A stretch of 64,000 nucleotides of DNA from Icerya purchasi (GCA_039619475.1 CM077116.1:459605576-459669575); one strand, 5' to 3'; shown: positions 1 through 13,300, counted from the stretch's first letter. Made by a program: numbers and translations. The notes: generated by a model not told the origin, from the sequence alone.

Positions 1-60
1 ATTTATTTTTCAATAGGGTAAAAAGGCAACAAATGTAAAAGAAATAAAATACAAAAATAT

Positions 61-386
61 TTAACATACTTTAATTTGCGAACGTACAGAATCTAATGCA
101 TTTGCATACTGAAATGTATTTGATTTCTCGTCTTTTAAAATATCTAAAGCTACCAAGCAGCTTTCACTAATTAATCTGTTCGGGTGGTTTTTAAACCTTT
201 CTAAAGTCCTTTCAACACTATCAGTTGCAATTGATCCTAGTGATTCTGCTGATTCATGTCGAACCATTTCGTGCTCATCTTCATTTTCTAAAACAGCCGT
301 TAAAAAAGCTTCAGCGTCACTAGCTTTCATTTGACCGAGAACAAATGCAACTTCATGACGAAATAAAGCACTTTCATCTTTTAAAC
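61..386 (-). CDS. DOHH: DOHH exon 3 (terminal)
   Basis: Acceptor GTCGACAG. It encodes the last two His-Glu pairs and the tail FQYANALDSV, then stops at TAA (63-61). The ATG at 396-394 on the minus strand lies in the intron and is not a start. Confidence 0.92.
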
Positions 387-3300
387 CTGTCGACAAAAAA
401 ACATGTTAATTCATTATTTTCGTCTAATGAATGATCCATCTAAATTATACTGTAAAATCGTTAGAAATCACATCGAACAGCTTATGTTCCAGTACTTTTA
501 TGGACAAAATATATTTTTTCAAAACTGCTTTGAATGTAAATTACGTTCAAACGGTTGTAAAATGAAAATGAACTTTTTTGTAAATAAATCAACGACATTA
601 AGCACCGTAAACCAAAATTAAAAATACTTCTAATTTATGATTTTAAAATAACGTGATATATATATATACATATATATATATAATAAAATGTCTCTTTTTT
701 GGCCTTTTTCCGAAAACCATAACTGGAAACGGTTAAATCACGACTCCTTGAATGAAGAATTTCAGAAAATGAGAAAATTCAATAAGAAAGATTAGTCTGA
801 TCAAAAGAAAAACACACACAAAAAAAAAATGCATAGTAAAAATAATATCATTACGTTATCGCATTAGGCTTTTTCTTTTACATATAAATCCGCTATTAAT
901 TTCCAGAGGTTACAAATTGTTTTCTAGAAAACACATAAATGTAATATCTTCGTAAAAATTGGGTAATTAGGTTTATCAAACTATAATTTTGTATGAAAAT
1001 TATTTATGCTGTCTACTAAAAGTCTGCATTTTTTTTTTAACTTTGAAATTTTAAGGGTGCAGAAGGGTTGTACGCTATTTTTAGCAAAACTTAATATCAC
1101 ACTATAGCCAGAAGAGACAATACTTATAATGAAAAATATTATACGAATATTACATATTCAGTTTTGTTTCGCACTGGTACCACAAGAATAGTGATGGGTA
1201 AGTCCGGAAGGATACGTATCCCACAGCGGAGTTGGTGATGTGACTTCGACTACAGTTTCGAACAAGTAAACACCGGCCCAGCAAATACAGACTGAACCGA
1301 TGAATGTTACACGGGTCTACACGGTCCCACCGCTAAAATATAGACCTTAAACAGAGATGAATAGGCCGTCTGTCCTTTATTGCGTTTCATACAGAATGAA
1401 TATTTAGCAGAAATGTGTCCGATCAGCTAGAAAAGTGAAAAATGATAACATTAGAATAATTAGAAAGGAGCTTTATCGTTTTTTCTGTAGGCACAACTTT
1501 TTCTATTACACTTCTATATTAGCTATTTTGCAATTGGCTTCTCTCTTTCTACACATATAATCTAACCGAACACTGGTAACAGCGCGTCGACAACCAACGC
1601 AAACTAGTGCCAGTATTAAGTGAACTGTGTACGTAAATACTGGATGATCCATACGGTTCCGATGGATATGTATCCAGCAAGCAGTTCTGCGATTCAGTTC
1701 CTTATCCGTGTCGGTATCCGAAGAAATAACGAACTTACCTATCGCTAACCACAAGTAGTTTAAACATCGCAACAGTTTAAAATTGAAATAGCCAATTACT
1801 AGCGATAGAAGAAATAACAAAAAACTGACTAAATGACGAAAGCTGAGCCAAAAAATTAAAAAACTAAAAAAAAACTCCGTCAGTATAGGGAGACAACTAC
1901 GTCTCCGTCAAACAGTTTGCAGCGTATCTCAAAAAAATAAGAAAACTTGTATATTTGCCAGAGTATTATTAAATTCTGATGTGGTTCTTTTTTTAGTTAA
2001 GAAGAAAGAACGGTATTTTCATTTGATTACGAAATAAAGTTTTTTCTTTTTCTCTTGAGTGATTTAACAATATGTGTTCTCTTTTCGAGTTTGTTTCTGT
2101 GTTTTGATTTGTTCGATGTTTACCAACATATTAGAGATAATGTAGTGTTTATTCTGAACAGGGACATCACCGTACATAGCTGCTAAAGATTTGAAAATTA
2201 AGCTGTTAATTTCTGGATGCAGACTGAAATGGTATTAATATTCGAGCGAAGCCGTAGGTGACGACAGTTAGTATCTTGTAATCGCACAAAATTAAGTCAT
2301 GAAGAAAATAAGCAAAACAAGACTAGTTTGAAACGGATCACGTTTTTTTTTGAAAATGATCGATAGCCCTTTTTTTTTGTATATAGCGCGACTGCAAGCG
2401 CAAGACTCATCTCTATTATACAACCACTAGATGGTCGTTCAATGTAATGTGCCGCGCGAGTCCGCATGTGCATGACAAAGATTACACAGCACTGTACGCA
2501 CGTCTGTGCGACGATTACGCCAAAATTATTCCCGAATGCAATGAAGATGGAGCCGCCAGCGGCGCACGCACATTTACGTTTAAAAATCAAGGTTTCGACA
2601 GCTTGAAACTACCTAGAATGCGGATTCCCAGTTTCGATAAAAGCATATTTATCATCGTTTTAAATTAATTCAAGCGATTTCTTAAAATTATCCGCCGCGG
2701 AAAGCTCCAATTTGTTTCAATATACACATATGAATATTAGATAAATGGTAACGTATGTAGAGTGTACCCAATTTTTTCATAAACAACTTAAATTAAGTTA
2801 TATTTAATAAATGAATAGCTAAAAATATTACTGCTAATATTAAACGGAACAAATAAACCATTTGTTTATTTAACAATTGACTAGCAATAGTTCTCAATCG
2901 AATAATTTTGCAATAAATGTAAAATTATTATTATTTCTTTGAATTGTTGTGGTAGCTTCAAGATCCATTTTTTTAATTTCTAGAAAATCTGTTTAACTAA
3001 ATTCCATATTGCTAAATCCAATAGTAGTAACATTACTCTAAGTTTGAATATATTTTATTCAATTGTCATAGATAATTTGGTGTGTTTTGTTTTTAAATTT
3101 CTTCCACAAAAATTTTTCAGTTGAAAAAGTTTTTCTAATTCCAATAAACAAGAAAACTGACAACCGAGTTTTAATAAACGATTTTAAATGTTAGAATTTT
3201 TTCATTATTTTCAGATTTTATTAAAAATTTAATTTAATTAATTACAAAGTGTCAAATAAATAAACAATAAACGTCTTTGTTACTCTTTACTGTCGAAATT

Positions 3301-6300
3301 TTTTTTTAATATATTGTATAGTTTTTTTTCATGGACAGCTAAGACGAGGAGTCGTTTTTCGTACTTGAATCCAAAGTGTTATCCTTCTTTATATTTATCA
3401 CAATAAACATTTTATTTAATTTGTGATTAACAGTTTGGGTTCACGTTTTTACTGAAACGAAACACGTGGTCGCATCACATTTTACACATCATCCGAAAAA
3501 CATATCTCCGTCACAATGTATTTCTGTACAAAACGTACGGTTTAATTTTTTTCTTTTTTTGTACTGCATTCTTACGTAAAATATTTACTGAACTTTACTT
3601 TAGTTTGTTTAATTAACATGTTAAAACAAACAGACGAATATTGCTTGGATTTTAAAAATCCGTAATCATCAATATTATTAATCTGTAAAATTTAACAACG
3701 AAAAATAATATGTCATGAATAACAAAACGACATTAATTAGTCGATTTATTTTTCGCAATAAATTAATACGGCATATAAGATTTATTATTTAACCGGATCT
3801 TATTTATCAATTTAAAATATAGAATATTACCGTTTGATCATTCAAAGATAAAAGGTGAAAATTATTAATATTAAAAAATCGTCAGAATCGATGAAAGAAG
3901 GTATCTCAATTGGAGGAAGAAACCTGAAAATAGTCAAATTTATGGATAACCAAGTATTAGAAGCGGAAATTGCAAGAAGCCTAGCAACGATGTTATTGAA
4001 GATAAACGTAATGACGAAAAAATACTGATTGAAAATCAATGCTGAAGAGGCTACAATAATGTGTATTGGCAAGAACCCGCATCCGAAACATGAACTATGA
4101 CAGCAAAAGATAAGAATAAACTGGAAGCATTTGAAACTTGATGCTGGAAAAAATTATTGAAAATGGGGAGAATAGATAAAGTGCAAATCAAAGTATATAT
4201 GAACGAACATAAGCAAACAAGACACTTCTACTAAACACGTACCTAAAAGAAGACTGAGCTGGATAGGACATAGTCTTTCAGACACCAGGGCATGTTCGCG
4301 GATATCCTAGAAGGAAAAATAGAAGTTAAAAGGAAACGAGAAAGACCGTGTATAATAAACTTCGTGAATACTTTAAAGCAGGAAATGGAACGCAAAAGCT
4401 GATAGAACCAAAAAACCTGACCGGAGATAGAAAGAAACGACAGACAATTATAGTGGCAGCAAACTTGAAAGAATATTGTTGTACAAAAAAAACATGAAAT
4501 TTTCCACACGTGCATATTAAATATTCTTAGATCATATATAATATCATCGTTCCAAAATGTACTACTTCAAGGGCAAATTAGAACATTTCAAATAAACAAT
4601 CGAATAAACCCGAAAATTACATCTACAAATATTTCGCAAATAATATTACCTTCGCATAAGTATTTAATCGATGAAGAATTGTTCACATTTCTTAATGAAA
4701 ACATAGCCTTGTATCTATCAAAAAGTGATTTATCTTTATTTAAATATATTTCCTTCAATTTGTCTAACGATTCAATATCTTTATATGGAGGTGCTGGATC
4801 AACTGAATTAAATAAATGTAATTCATCTTTTCCACCGACAGATAACCAATCCAATCTGTCTAATGCAATTTGACAAGTTTCAGCAACTTCTATTTCCGGA
4901 TCGAACTGAAATCGTTTTAAAATTTCTCGCACGCTTTGATCTCCAATAGCACCAAGAGCTTCCGCTGTATCAAAATGAAAACAATACATAAACAACTTAG
5001 CGAACAATTATACAATATACATAATAGGCAGACTAACTGACAAGTTTCCTGCTACTATTGTTTACGAATTACAATTTTGTACTCACCGAATGGCGCTAAT
5101 TTTAAGTACCAATTCATATAGAATGATCAAAGATCAGTTTATTCGCACTCATCGATATAAAAATGAATACTGAAAAACTATTAATATAAATTCAAACACG
5201 ACGATCGTTATGGTGTCGTCACCTAATTTCCAGCTTATTCCCTTAATTCCATAGTTCGATCGTTCAAAGACTAGAGGAAAATCAGTTAGTAACTAAATTA
5301 GAAGTTTACCGTTTTTAGTTTTATTATTACTACGTATATTAGTATAAGTTTAAGGCAGTCGATTTTCAAAATTATAATAATTTCTTTTTTACGAAGTACT
5401 ACACATACACGGCAATTATACATCTTACAATAATCTACACGGTTAAACCTAATTTCGGGCGAGACTTTCAATTCAATCAGGACCAAAATCCATACATCAT
5501 TTCACACCTGAACTATTTATTCTGAAGATTTAGTAATTAATACCACAACAATTTCAACAGTGCTGTACCTATTTATAATCTCTTAACAGCTTCGTCATAT
5601 GTTAAAACATATAACGCGGTCGAAATTAAAATTAAAGTTTCCGCTACGGCAAGGCAACGATCAATTCAAAGTTGAGCAACCGACATTTTCTTATCTACAA
5701 TTTCGAAGGGCAAAAATTTAATAACAGGGATAGCTGAAAAATGCTCTGTTTATCACACAGCTGGAGATTGTACATGATCAAATGCGCCATATCAATCAAA
5801 CAACTTCCAATAAAAAAATTGACAAAATTAAAAAATATGAAATATAAAAAAAACATGGTTCTGATTTTTCTATCAAATTTTTTCCGCTAAGAAAATACCA
5901 AAAATGGAAATTACAGCAACGTTTTTTCGAAAAACAAACAAACTTTACGATACTCGATCAAATATAGAAACATTCCATACCTTTTTTTTTTTTAAACTTT
6001 AATTTAGGCTTACGATTAAAGTAAGTTCCCAGCGAAAAAGCAAATATTTAGGTACCAAATAAAAATATTAACAGAACAATGTGAAACTCACCACATACCC
6101 GTAGATCCAGACAATCGAATAGACCAATACTTATTAAACCAAAATGTTTTCCCACTTCCATATATACTTGATATTTCACATTAAACGCTACAAAGAAAGT
6201 ACTGAAAAAAAAAAAGGAAGAAAAAAGTATTTCATCCTTCTTTCAGAAATACCCGTAACCGTATATTATGAACTGTACACTGCATAACAAAAAATAGAAA

Positions 6301-9300
6301 AATAAAACAGGATAGTATTGATAGATTAAGGCCATTGGAGAATTCATTTTCGCATCCTAAAAAAAAAAAAAAAAAAAACCTCTAAAGTAAATACCGCTAT
6401 GTGGTGTAAAAATTTTATTATGTTTAAATTATCTGCATCTCAGTAACATTGCTTCAACCAAAACTATTTCATAACTTCGACAAATTTTATTGCTTATTAT
6501 GGAAGTCTACCTACAAGAGCAAATACAGCCTCACAAATATAAATAACAGCACGATTTAAATTTTAAAAGATATTTTGACACCTATTATTACGTAACTAAA
6601 ACTTATAACATTACGAATGACAAATTTGAACAGAAATATATTTGAATTTGGATAAATGGGATATATAATTCACCCCTTACATATTCTGTTATTAAAAATC
6701 TAGTGCAAATATAATTTATTTTCCTTTTTTTTTTTTTTTTTTTGTCTACTTATAACCCTTAAAAGAAGCTGTAACTGTTTCACATTTTTGTAAGGCAAAT
6801 TAAAAAAAAAAAAAAAATGCACATTCCATAACTGTATTTTTATAAAATTCAACTGATAACTGAAAATGAATGATATTAATTATGACTTCAAAATGAGGAA
6901 AATGTATTGAATAATCCAGTGTGCATTAAAAAAAATAAATAAAAATAAAGAAAACGTGATCTACTACAAAAATAGAAAGTATAAAAGAGGAAAAAAGTGA
7001 CTAATGTGAGAGAGAATGTGTGAATAAGTGTGGGTGTATCACGCGTATATATACACGTGTGTGTGTATTGTGTGCGCACCTGTGTTCGTGGAAGCGTGTA
7101 TGTATGCGAGTTTATATATATACAATTGTACATGTTAACAAGATAAGAAAAAGATACATATAATATATTTACGAAATAAACTGAAGTAAAAATTATAGAA
7201 ATGATTCAAATAATTTTGAAATTTATTCCATTTGAGTAAAACTTGAATTAATTATGAAGTGCGTAAGTATGCACATATGTCATACAAATAAGCGCAGTAA
7301 AGAACAAATATTTTAATGTTATAAAAGTACATCAAGCAAGTAATAATGTGGAATATTTCGTCGGCAAACAGATACCTGACGGAACATGATCATTTTTAGT
7401 GCTTATATACGTACGTCCAATCGGCTGATTATTCAGCGCGCTCAAAATAAGTGTCTCCAAAGCAAAAATTAGAAGATTAATGTGGAATTAAAACAGTATA
7501 GGAAAGAGATAAAATAGGTACGATTACAACAATAAAACAGTATGAGAATAGACACAATAAGAACTAATGCACAACGGACGACTGATAAGAACATTAGCAT
7601 GGTTCGCTCTTCAGTTAGCCCGTTATTGTTTGGTTGATCAATGCAAAGCGATAACTGCTATAAAAAATATGTATAATCGACTCAAAGCATAGAAAACCAA
7701 AAATTTCAATAACATTTTCCATTAAAAATTGTTAGTTTAGCTTTTCCTTTTAAGTAAAGAACTATAGTCGCTTCTCACTAGTGAAAAGTTAACCATTTTA
7801 CTTTTAAACCAATTTATGAAACGAAATGAATAGAAAAAAAAGAAAAAGGAAGTTCTAGGTTTGAAGACTGACATAAAAAAGAAAATTGCGCGGAACCTGT
7901 TTATTGAGAAAATGGCAGTTCTGCGCCGGTAGCCAAATTGAAAAGAGCAGCAAATGAAAAAGTTATCGTTAAAAATAATTTTCTCCATTGTATTTCGGAA
8001 TTTTTTTTCATTTTTTGAAAGATCGTTGGATGGTTTTACGTGCTACATGCAAAAAAGAAATTCAATTTTCAACAACTGTAGCCTGTGGATTAGGATTTAA
8101 AATAGCAATTCAATGTAGTTGTAAGGATCAAAAATATATAAAATCATGTCTAATCATTAACAAAGTCCTTGGAAAAAAAGGTATAAATATATTTTCTAAT
8201 ATAATGGGAATTAATAATGAGACCGAAATGATCTATTAATATATCTTAAGTATAACTACTTAGACAGTGTCGTGGATGTCTATAATTGTACTCAAAAGTT
8301 TAAATGCGCTTTCCCGAAACTACTTCTTTCAATTTGATAAACCTAAAATCTTCAATTCTATTCAATCAACTGACGTCAAGGGTGGGGGGTGGGGGTCTAA
8401 CTGACTTAGATAAGGAAACATGCCTTTTAAGCAGATCATTTTATAGGGCGAAATAAAATAAATCGTTTCTGAAAGTTTCAGCCCCTAACGACACGGGAGA
8501 CTACTGCAGGTCCATCTATGTGATTTTTTGTTTTTTAAGATAACTTAACCGTTTTCAAATTGATTTTCATTTTTTTTGCAAATTAAAGGTAATCTAAAGT
8601 ACAATACGTGTGGATTTTTCGGTATCGTATACAAAATTCTACAAATTTTCTATAAGTCCATGTTTCTGGGTAAATAAATAATTCGTATATACTGTAAAAT
8701 AATTCATGTACTTTATCTGAAAAGAAAATCCATGAGTTACTAGTACTTCAAGACGATTTTATGCCAAATTCTCTATAATTTTTAAATGATGTTTGATCAA
8801 GTAAAGATTAGGAACCTCCGAATTACAAAATAACAATAAATTATTTGATAACAAAAAAATACAGAAGTAAATATAACTCATATGTGTAAAATAAATAAAG
8901 AAATATTTCAGGAAAAAATCTTGTTATAAAATTTATTTAACAAATGCGGTAAAAATAAAAAAAATTACTCAATCACAAGTTAGAACAAAAATCATGGTTT
9001 AAAAGCTCACAACATTAACAAACACTAACACACAAAAAAAGCAAAACAAAATCAATTTACTTAATAAGTAAATATATTGGTGGAAATGTCTAAAATATAG
9101 AAAAAAGCAATACGTAAATTAAAGTCAGTTTGATTTTTTAAATTTTCAAAAAATTTCAAGCAATATACTACTTAAAAAATTCGACCTATTCCGAAATGTA
9201 TGAAAATAAAACAATTTATTTTCGAAATGTAATTGTATAAGAAAATAAACACTTGAAGTGAATAAAAACCTTTTAATTTTGCATATCTAAATGCAGTTGA

Positions 9301-9864
9301 AATTTTAAGATTTAAAGAAGCTAGAATAATATTTTCTTTGTAAAAAATTATTGAATCAGCAAAGAATTAGTGCCAAATATATAGGACAATTATTTTTACA
9401 ATTTTCAGCTTCTCTTACGAATTAAAGCACGAAAAGAACTGTTTACGGGAATTTTTAAAAAATTTAATTTCTAAAGAAACCTGTTTAAATATTCAAATAG
9501 TCTCTTTAAATTTCAATTGATGTAGTCAAACTAGACTAAAACATTAAAAAATAATATTAAGTAATGTACCTGCTTCGTGACGAGCTACTACATGTTCGCA
9601 TGGATTTTGTAGAACACGTATTAAAGCAGGAATTGCCTTAGAATCTTTTATTTGCCCGATACAATACAGAACTTCATGTTTTAATAAAACTGATTCATCT
9701 GATAAACATTTTAACATATGATCAAGAGCAACATCGCCGGTAATATTTTTTAAAGTAAATAAAGCCCGCATACGTTTTTCGATTGAGAATTCAGTATTTA
9801 CTAAAGTATTTCCAATGATATCCAATTCTTGTTTAGTAACTTTTAAACCACATTCTAATTCCAT
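61..9864 (-). CDS. DOHH: Deoxyhypusine hydroxylase (complete, 3 exons)
   Basis: The spliced CDS joins 9864-9570, 4964-4650 and 386-61 (936 nt, 311 aa). DOHH hydroxylates the deoxyhypusine residue of eIF5A, the last step of hypusine synthesis, using a di-iron centre held by HEAT-like repeats. The four metal-binding His-Glu pairs are visible at H63/E64 (context LLKHEVLYCIGQ), H96/E97 (VARHEAAEALGAIG), H214/E215 (LFRHEVAFVLGQ) and H247/E248 (MVRHESAESLGSIA); the spacing of 33, 118 and 33 residues is that of the family. Length is close to the roughly 300 aa usual for DOHH. All junctions are GT-AG and keep frame. The start is the first ATG of the conserved N-terminus. An AATAAA lies on the minus strand at 7-2, about 54 nt after the stop, so the C-terminus probably ends here, though a donor-like GTATGT overlaps the last codons. 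Introns are 4.6 and 4.3 kb. Confidence 0.95.
387..3840. other. DOHH intron 2, part without recognised elements
   Basis: AT-rich intron. Blocks of higher GC and CpG near 1180-1350, 1560-1730 and 2380-2590 look like old repeats, but no domain can be read in any frame. A short TA run lies at 655-682. I see no gene here. Confidence 0.5.
3850..4490 (+). mobile_element. Degraded LINE 3' end (reverse transcriptase tail)
   Basis: The plus strand reads, through stops and frame changes, as the end of a non-LTR retrotransposon ORF2. A run MKEGISIGGRNLKIVKFMDN occupies the place of the RT FADD box (here FMDN). It is followed by MTKKY..LKINAEEATIMCIGK. Then come pieces of the post-RT tail: KLEAFET, a KKTELDRT segment and LEGKIEVKRKRERPC, which resembles the usual 'IEGKIEGKRGRGRP' tail. 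No intact frame remains. It sits inside DOHH intron 2, in the opposite orientation to the gene. Confidence 0.65.
4650..4964 (-). CDS. DOHH: DOHH exon 2
   Basis: Acceptor ATACAG and donor GAAG|GTAATA. It encodes EALGAIGDQSV, the linker between the two HEAT halves, and a second-half repeat (FDRYKAMFSLRNV). It enters and leaves in phase 1, so 315 nt keep the frame. An antisense open frame at 4679-4873 is a shadow. Confidence 0.93.
4965..9569. other. DOHH intron 1
   Basis: 4.6 kb of AT-rich sequence with many A or T homopolymers (for example 6360-6380 and 6726-6743). Short open frames such as those at 6888-7133 and 7737-8239 show no domain or splice support. The only distinct object is the G-run at 8380-8395, listed separately. 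Confidence 0.6.
8380..8395 (+). other. G-run with G-quadruplex potential
   Basis: GGGTGGGGGGTGGGGG in a strongly AT-rich intron. The runs of 3, 6 and 5 G can be split into four G-triplets with short loops. It would lie on the non-template strand relative to plus-strand transcription and as a C-run in DOHH pre-mRNA. Confidence 0.5.
9570..9864 (-). CDS. DOHH: DOHH exon 1 (coding part)
   Basis: Encodes residues 1-98 plus the first base of codon 99. It carries the first two His-Glu pairs. The donor is G|GTACAT just after HEA; phase 1 is completed by CG of exon 2 to give Ala99. Confidence 0.93.
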
Positions 9865-10239
9865 CTTTATATAAATTTAATCAGCACCAACTGAAATTGT
9901 TATGAAACCTAAAATCCACAATTTATTGAATTTTTGGCGTTGATAATCACCTCCTTCCAGCTATCATTTGTTTATTAAATCGACTTAATCGATTTAAAAA
10001 CAAGTGGTTTTGATAAAGAAACAATAGAATGGGTTATTACAAAAATTACATTTAATTTCAGAAGGATTTTGTCGATCCATATTTTATCAACAAATTTGAA
10101 TAAAACAATTTTTTTAGACCACTGCATGTTAGATAGGCACGAATACAACAAAATGTAAATATGAAATAACTTTCATATTTGATCATTTAATGGCGCTATA
10201 GGCACGACTATTGTACAGGGAGCAGTTTGTCATATATTT

Positions 10240-10310
10240 TATCGTCGCCTGAGATCAGAATCAAGACTTTTATAACGGTAGTCAAGCGCTCTATATACGT
10301 TATTCATATA
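10240..10310 (-). repeat. Decayed tRNA-like SINE head (family 1)
   Basis: Aligns with the head of the SINE at 14799-15172: shared order of tcgtcg, atca(g)aatcaagact, taacgg and caagcgctct. The B-box is mutated. About 70 bp are recognisable. Confidence 0.5.
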
Positions 10311-10447
10311 TTCCATTACATAGAACAATATCAACAAAAAAAGCTTTTATTTTTCTATTATATTAATCTCTGTTAATATTATTATTAGTCAGTTCTTTTT
10401 GCCTTCTTCCTGAAGTTCAACTTTTTAACGTTTTTTGAAATTTAATA

Positions 10448-10519
10448 TTCCATGATTCGAACCAGGTTTTACCAAAACAAAACACTATTGCCTAACCAAT
10501 TATGCTACAATAGCTCGCT
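10448..10519 (-). repeat. tRNA-like SINE head (family 2)
   Basis: On the minus strand this reads as a tRNA-like promoter: A-box-like AATTGGTTAGGCAAT and B-box GGTTCGAATC. It matches the head of the element at 54084-54240, including the TGTTTTGTT block between the boxes. It does not fold as a full tRNA, so I call it a SINE piece. Confidence 0.6.
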
Positions 10520-11090
10520 TAGAAAAAAATTAAAGTGATAAAAAGGATTTTATTGTCTGCGACTGTTCATCTAATTAGGATACTTCCATCCTTGCTTGTT
10601 TCATTTGCCTTTCATGGAGCGACATGGCTTGTGAGATACGAAAAAACGGAATCTACATGTTGTCAGCACGGGGAAAAATACAAGGGAAACCCTACAGAGA
10701 GAGAAGAAGACTGGAAATGGTAACATCGAATCTGATTAGCAAAACATTTCAGAAAACAGTGACGGATGCCAGAAATAGGATCATATGAGTTGCACGCTCT
10801 CTTGTTTCAAGAGCTGCGAAGACGACGAGTCTTACAATTATAAACACTCTTAATCTATATATGAATTAATCTAGAAATTATTTTTGAATCCGCTCATCAC
10901 TTACTAAAATCTAAACTCATGTGGATTTTATCATCGCCAGTAAAATTAACTTATTTGAAGTTCATTGTTACTGGATATTAAAAATGTATTATCACAAATA
11001 TCAGACTTTTTCATTAGAAAAAACTAAAAATCAAAAAGACTTTATAAAAAATATAAAAATTGATAATCATATCCGTTTGAAAAACTATAA

Positions 11091-12430
11091 GCCCACCACA
11101 CACATACGGTTTTATCCGCGGACTTCACAGGTTTCAGAAAATGCAGGAAATGACTCAGCGTTAAGTGTAATGCGAAAAGTCAGACTTGGCCTGTCACGAT
11201 GTCTGTACGGTTAAATCGGCGGACTTGTCTTTGCCGCGAATTAAAACAGCACGGTTTTGTCCACGGGCTTGCACACAGGTTTACTGAACGATTTCACTAC
11301 AGGTTTCATCACGTCTTTCTTGCGACTTTAAAACTGTTCCCTCTTTTTTTACAACTTCAATATGATTATTATTATTAATTTAATTTTTATTTTTTTGTGT
11401 TTAGAATTAATTAGTAATTCCTTATAACGAGTTCCGATTCGTGTTTGTGCAATGAAGACTTTTTCGTTGAGTTTATTAATATTTACAAAATCCCCGTCGA
11501 ATATTGAAAATCTTTGTAATATCTTTCTGCAGCTAGGAATGTTATTGTAGTTATCGAACGTTCTTCTGCTGACATGGCTTCTCTCATAACTGTATGTTTC
11601 TTTGTTAAATCACTTCGAAGTAAAGATAATAAATAATCAAACGTATTTGTATCTATCCTTAAAAATATTTTCTAAAATTGTAAGGATAATTTTCCCAGAG
11701 TTCTTTCAATAAAGGATAATGACTTAATTTATGCTTTTTACTCAATCAATTTTAGATCCACTTTATACGTTTTTGAGCTATATTATTTTGAGTATTAAGC
11801 ATATAAATCATAGCATAAGACAAAGCACGTTTTTATTTTTTAGTAAGTATAATGAAATTACCTTCATAAATAAATTACAAACACAACTGCGTTAGAACGA
11901 ATTATATTAGCTTAACGTTTTGGACAGCTTACACTGACTATCATCAGAAGTGAACTTATGGTTCTGTCTCAAACGTTAAGCTAATATAATTCTTTCCAGC
12001 ACAGTTGTGTCCATAATTTATTTATAATGAGTAACCACTGTGAAAGCGTTAAATGTTTATTAAAAACTGCCTTTTTATACAACGCGAAAAACACAAATCT
12101 GACATAAAATTGTTAAACTGTCGTGAAATCTTTCGATTTTGATAACAGTTCGAGAGGCCAGGTAAACGCGCGGACTTTACAATTTTCACCATTAACGCGC
12201 AGTTAAGTCGGTACAGTTCTAGCTTGACAGGTTCTCCCACAGGTTTACCTTCCGTCATCAATCAATAGCGACAGTTTTGATCTGTACGGTTATCTGTACA
12301 GACTTGTCGCCAAGCAAGTCCGTGGACTCACCTCTTCCGTCTAAAACGAAGCGCAGTTTTAATCTGTACAGTTTTCGCCCAGACCTCTAGCGATTAAGTG
12401 TGCGGACAAAATCGTACGTGTGTGGCGGGC
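11091..12430. mobile_element. TIR element, 1.34 kb, non-autonomous DNA transposon candidate
   Basis: Imperfect terminal inverted repeats of about 31 bp at 11091-11121 and 12400-12430 (outer end GCCC[AG]CCACACAC, about 25 of 31 matching). Both ends are flanked by TATA (11086-11089 and 12431-12434), a possible target duplication. Inside are GC-richer blocks that repeat short motifs such as 'gtctgtacggtt', 'cggacttg' and 'acaggttt'. No transposase is readable. A separate palindrome is nested at 11868-12022. Confidence 0.6.
11868..12022. repeat. Nested palindromic repeat (foldback/MITE-like)
   Basis: Two arms of about 50 bp (11868-11920 and 11971-12022) are inverted copies: 'attatattagcttaacgttt' on the left mirrors 'aaacgttaagctaatataat' on the right. 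The 'acacaactg' / 'cagttgtgt' ends also match. The loop is about 50 bp. The whole lies inside the larger TIR element, suggesting a later insertion. Confidence 0.7.
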
Positions 12431-12433
12431 TAT

Positions 12434-12651
12434 AGATGTCATTAGTGTTTGAGAGGAAAATGTTTAATTTAAAATTGAACTACAATATTACTAAGATTAA
12501 TATTAACCGTGAGGTTTTTTCGGTTTTAAATAATTTGTAGACTAATTAAATATACCAAAACTTTAATTATTAAACGGATTTAAAAATTATGAATTTTTAA
12601 ATTTTAAATTTTTTTGTTTACATGGTTGTTCTAAAATGTATTATATAATAA

Positions 12652-12688
<37 letters not shown>

Positions 12689-13263
12689 TTATAATTTCTC
12701 TATTCTACTTATATTTATTGTTTGTTACATGCATTTTTCATAAAATAAAACTACTTACCTAAATATACAACATCAAAGAAATAAAGTTGCGTTTTATTAC
12801 TAATTGCGAATTAAGCTCAATGGCTGATTTTGATATTTAAAATTTTTGTAAATATTTTTCATTCTGATATTGCTTAAAGTTGTTTTGATGTATTATTTTA
12901 AATAGTATAATTAAGTTCAATATGTTTTTCATTATACACATTGGGAAGTATAGAATTTTAATTTGATGCTAATGTAGGTGATGTTATAAAAAATGTAAAA
13001 TATATAAAATATAAATTTAACTTTGATAGATAAATTTTAATGAGTTTAAAAATGACACAGTAAAACTGACAACACCGCGCAGCCGCACAATTGGTGTACA
13101 CATTGCATTTAGCGCGCTAAAATATAAATGAAAATTCGAGTGTCACAAATAATGTTTGTTTGATATATAATGTACAGTTTTTTTGTATATTAATCGTTTT
13201 TATTTTATATGACATTATATATTTTATTAATTAAATCACTTAACTTTAATTGTATTATTACAA
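12434..13263. other. Intergenic upstream of gene A
   Basis: AT-rich, with a TA microsatellite at 12657-12682 and a short GC-richer, CpG-containing patch at 13070-13115 about 150-190 bp before the gene A ATG. No core promoter element can be named with confidence. Confidence 0.35.
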
Positions 13264-13300
13264 ATGGATATTGATTTCATATTAAAAGAAGACGGTGATG
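13264..13300 (+). CDS. Gene A exon 1
   Basis: Encodes MDIDFILKEDGD and the first base of a Gly codon; donor GATG|GTATTT, phase 1. Confidence 0.7.

Larger units (their letters stand above)
9865..11090. other. Intergenic between DOHH and the TIR element
   Basis: Should contain the DOHH promoter just right of 9864, but no TATA or initiator can be assigned with confidence. It holds the two SINE heads at 10240-10310 and 10448-10519. No gene is seen. Confidence 0.4.

Noticed and set aside
403..621. Plus-strand 72-codon open frame next to DOHH exon 3
   Set aside because: Lies in DOHH intron 2, no domain, AT-rich composition and no splice signals of its own.
2447..2668. Plus-strand 73-codon frame (MCRASPHVHDKDYTAL...) in DOHH intron 2
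   Set aside because: GC-richer and protein-like in part, but no recognisable family; overlaps an equally long antisense frame, so probably old repeat DNA.
4679..4873. Plus-strand frame opposite DOHH exon 2
   Set aside because: Antisense shadow of a conserved exon.
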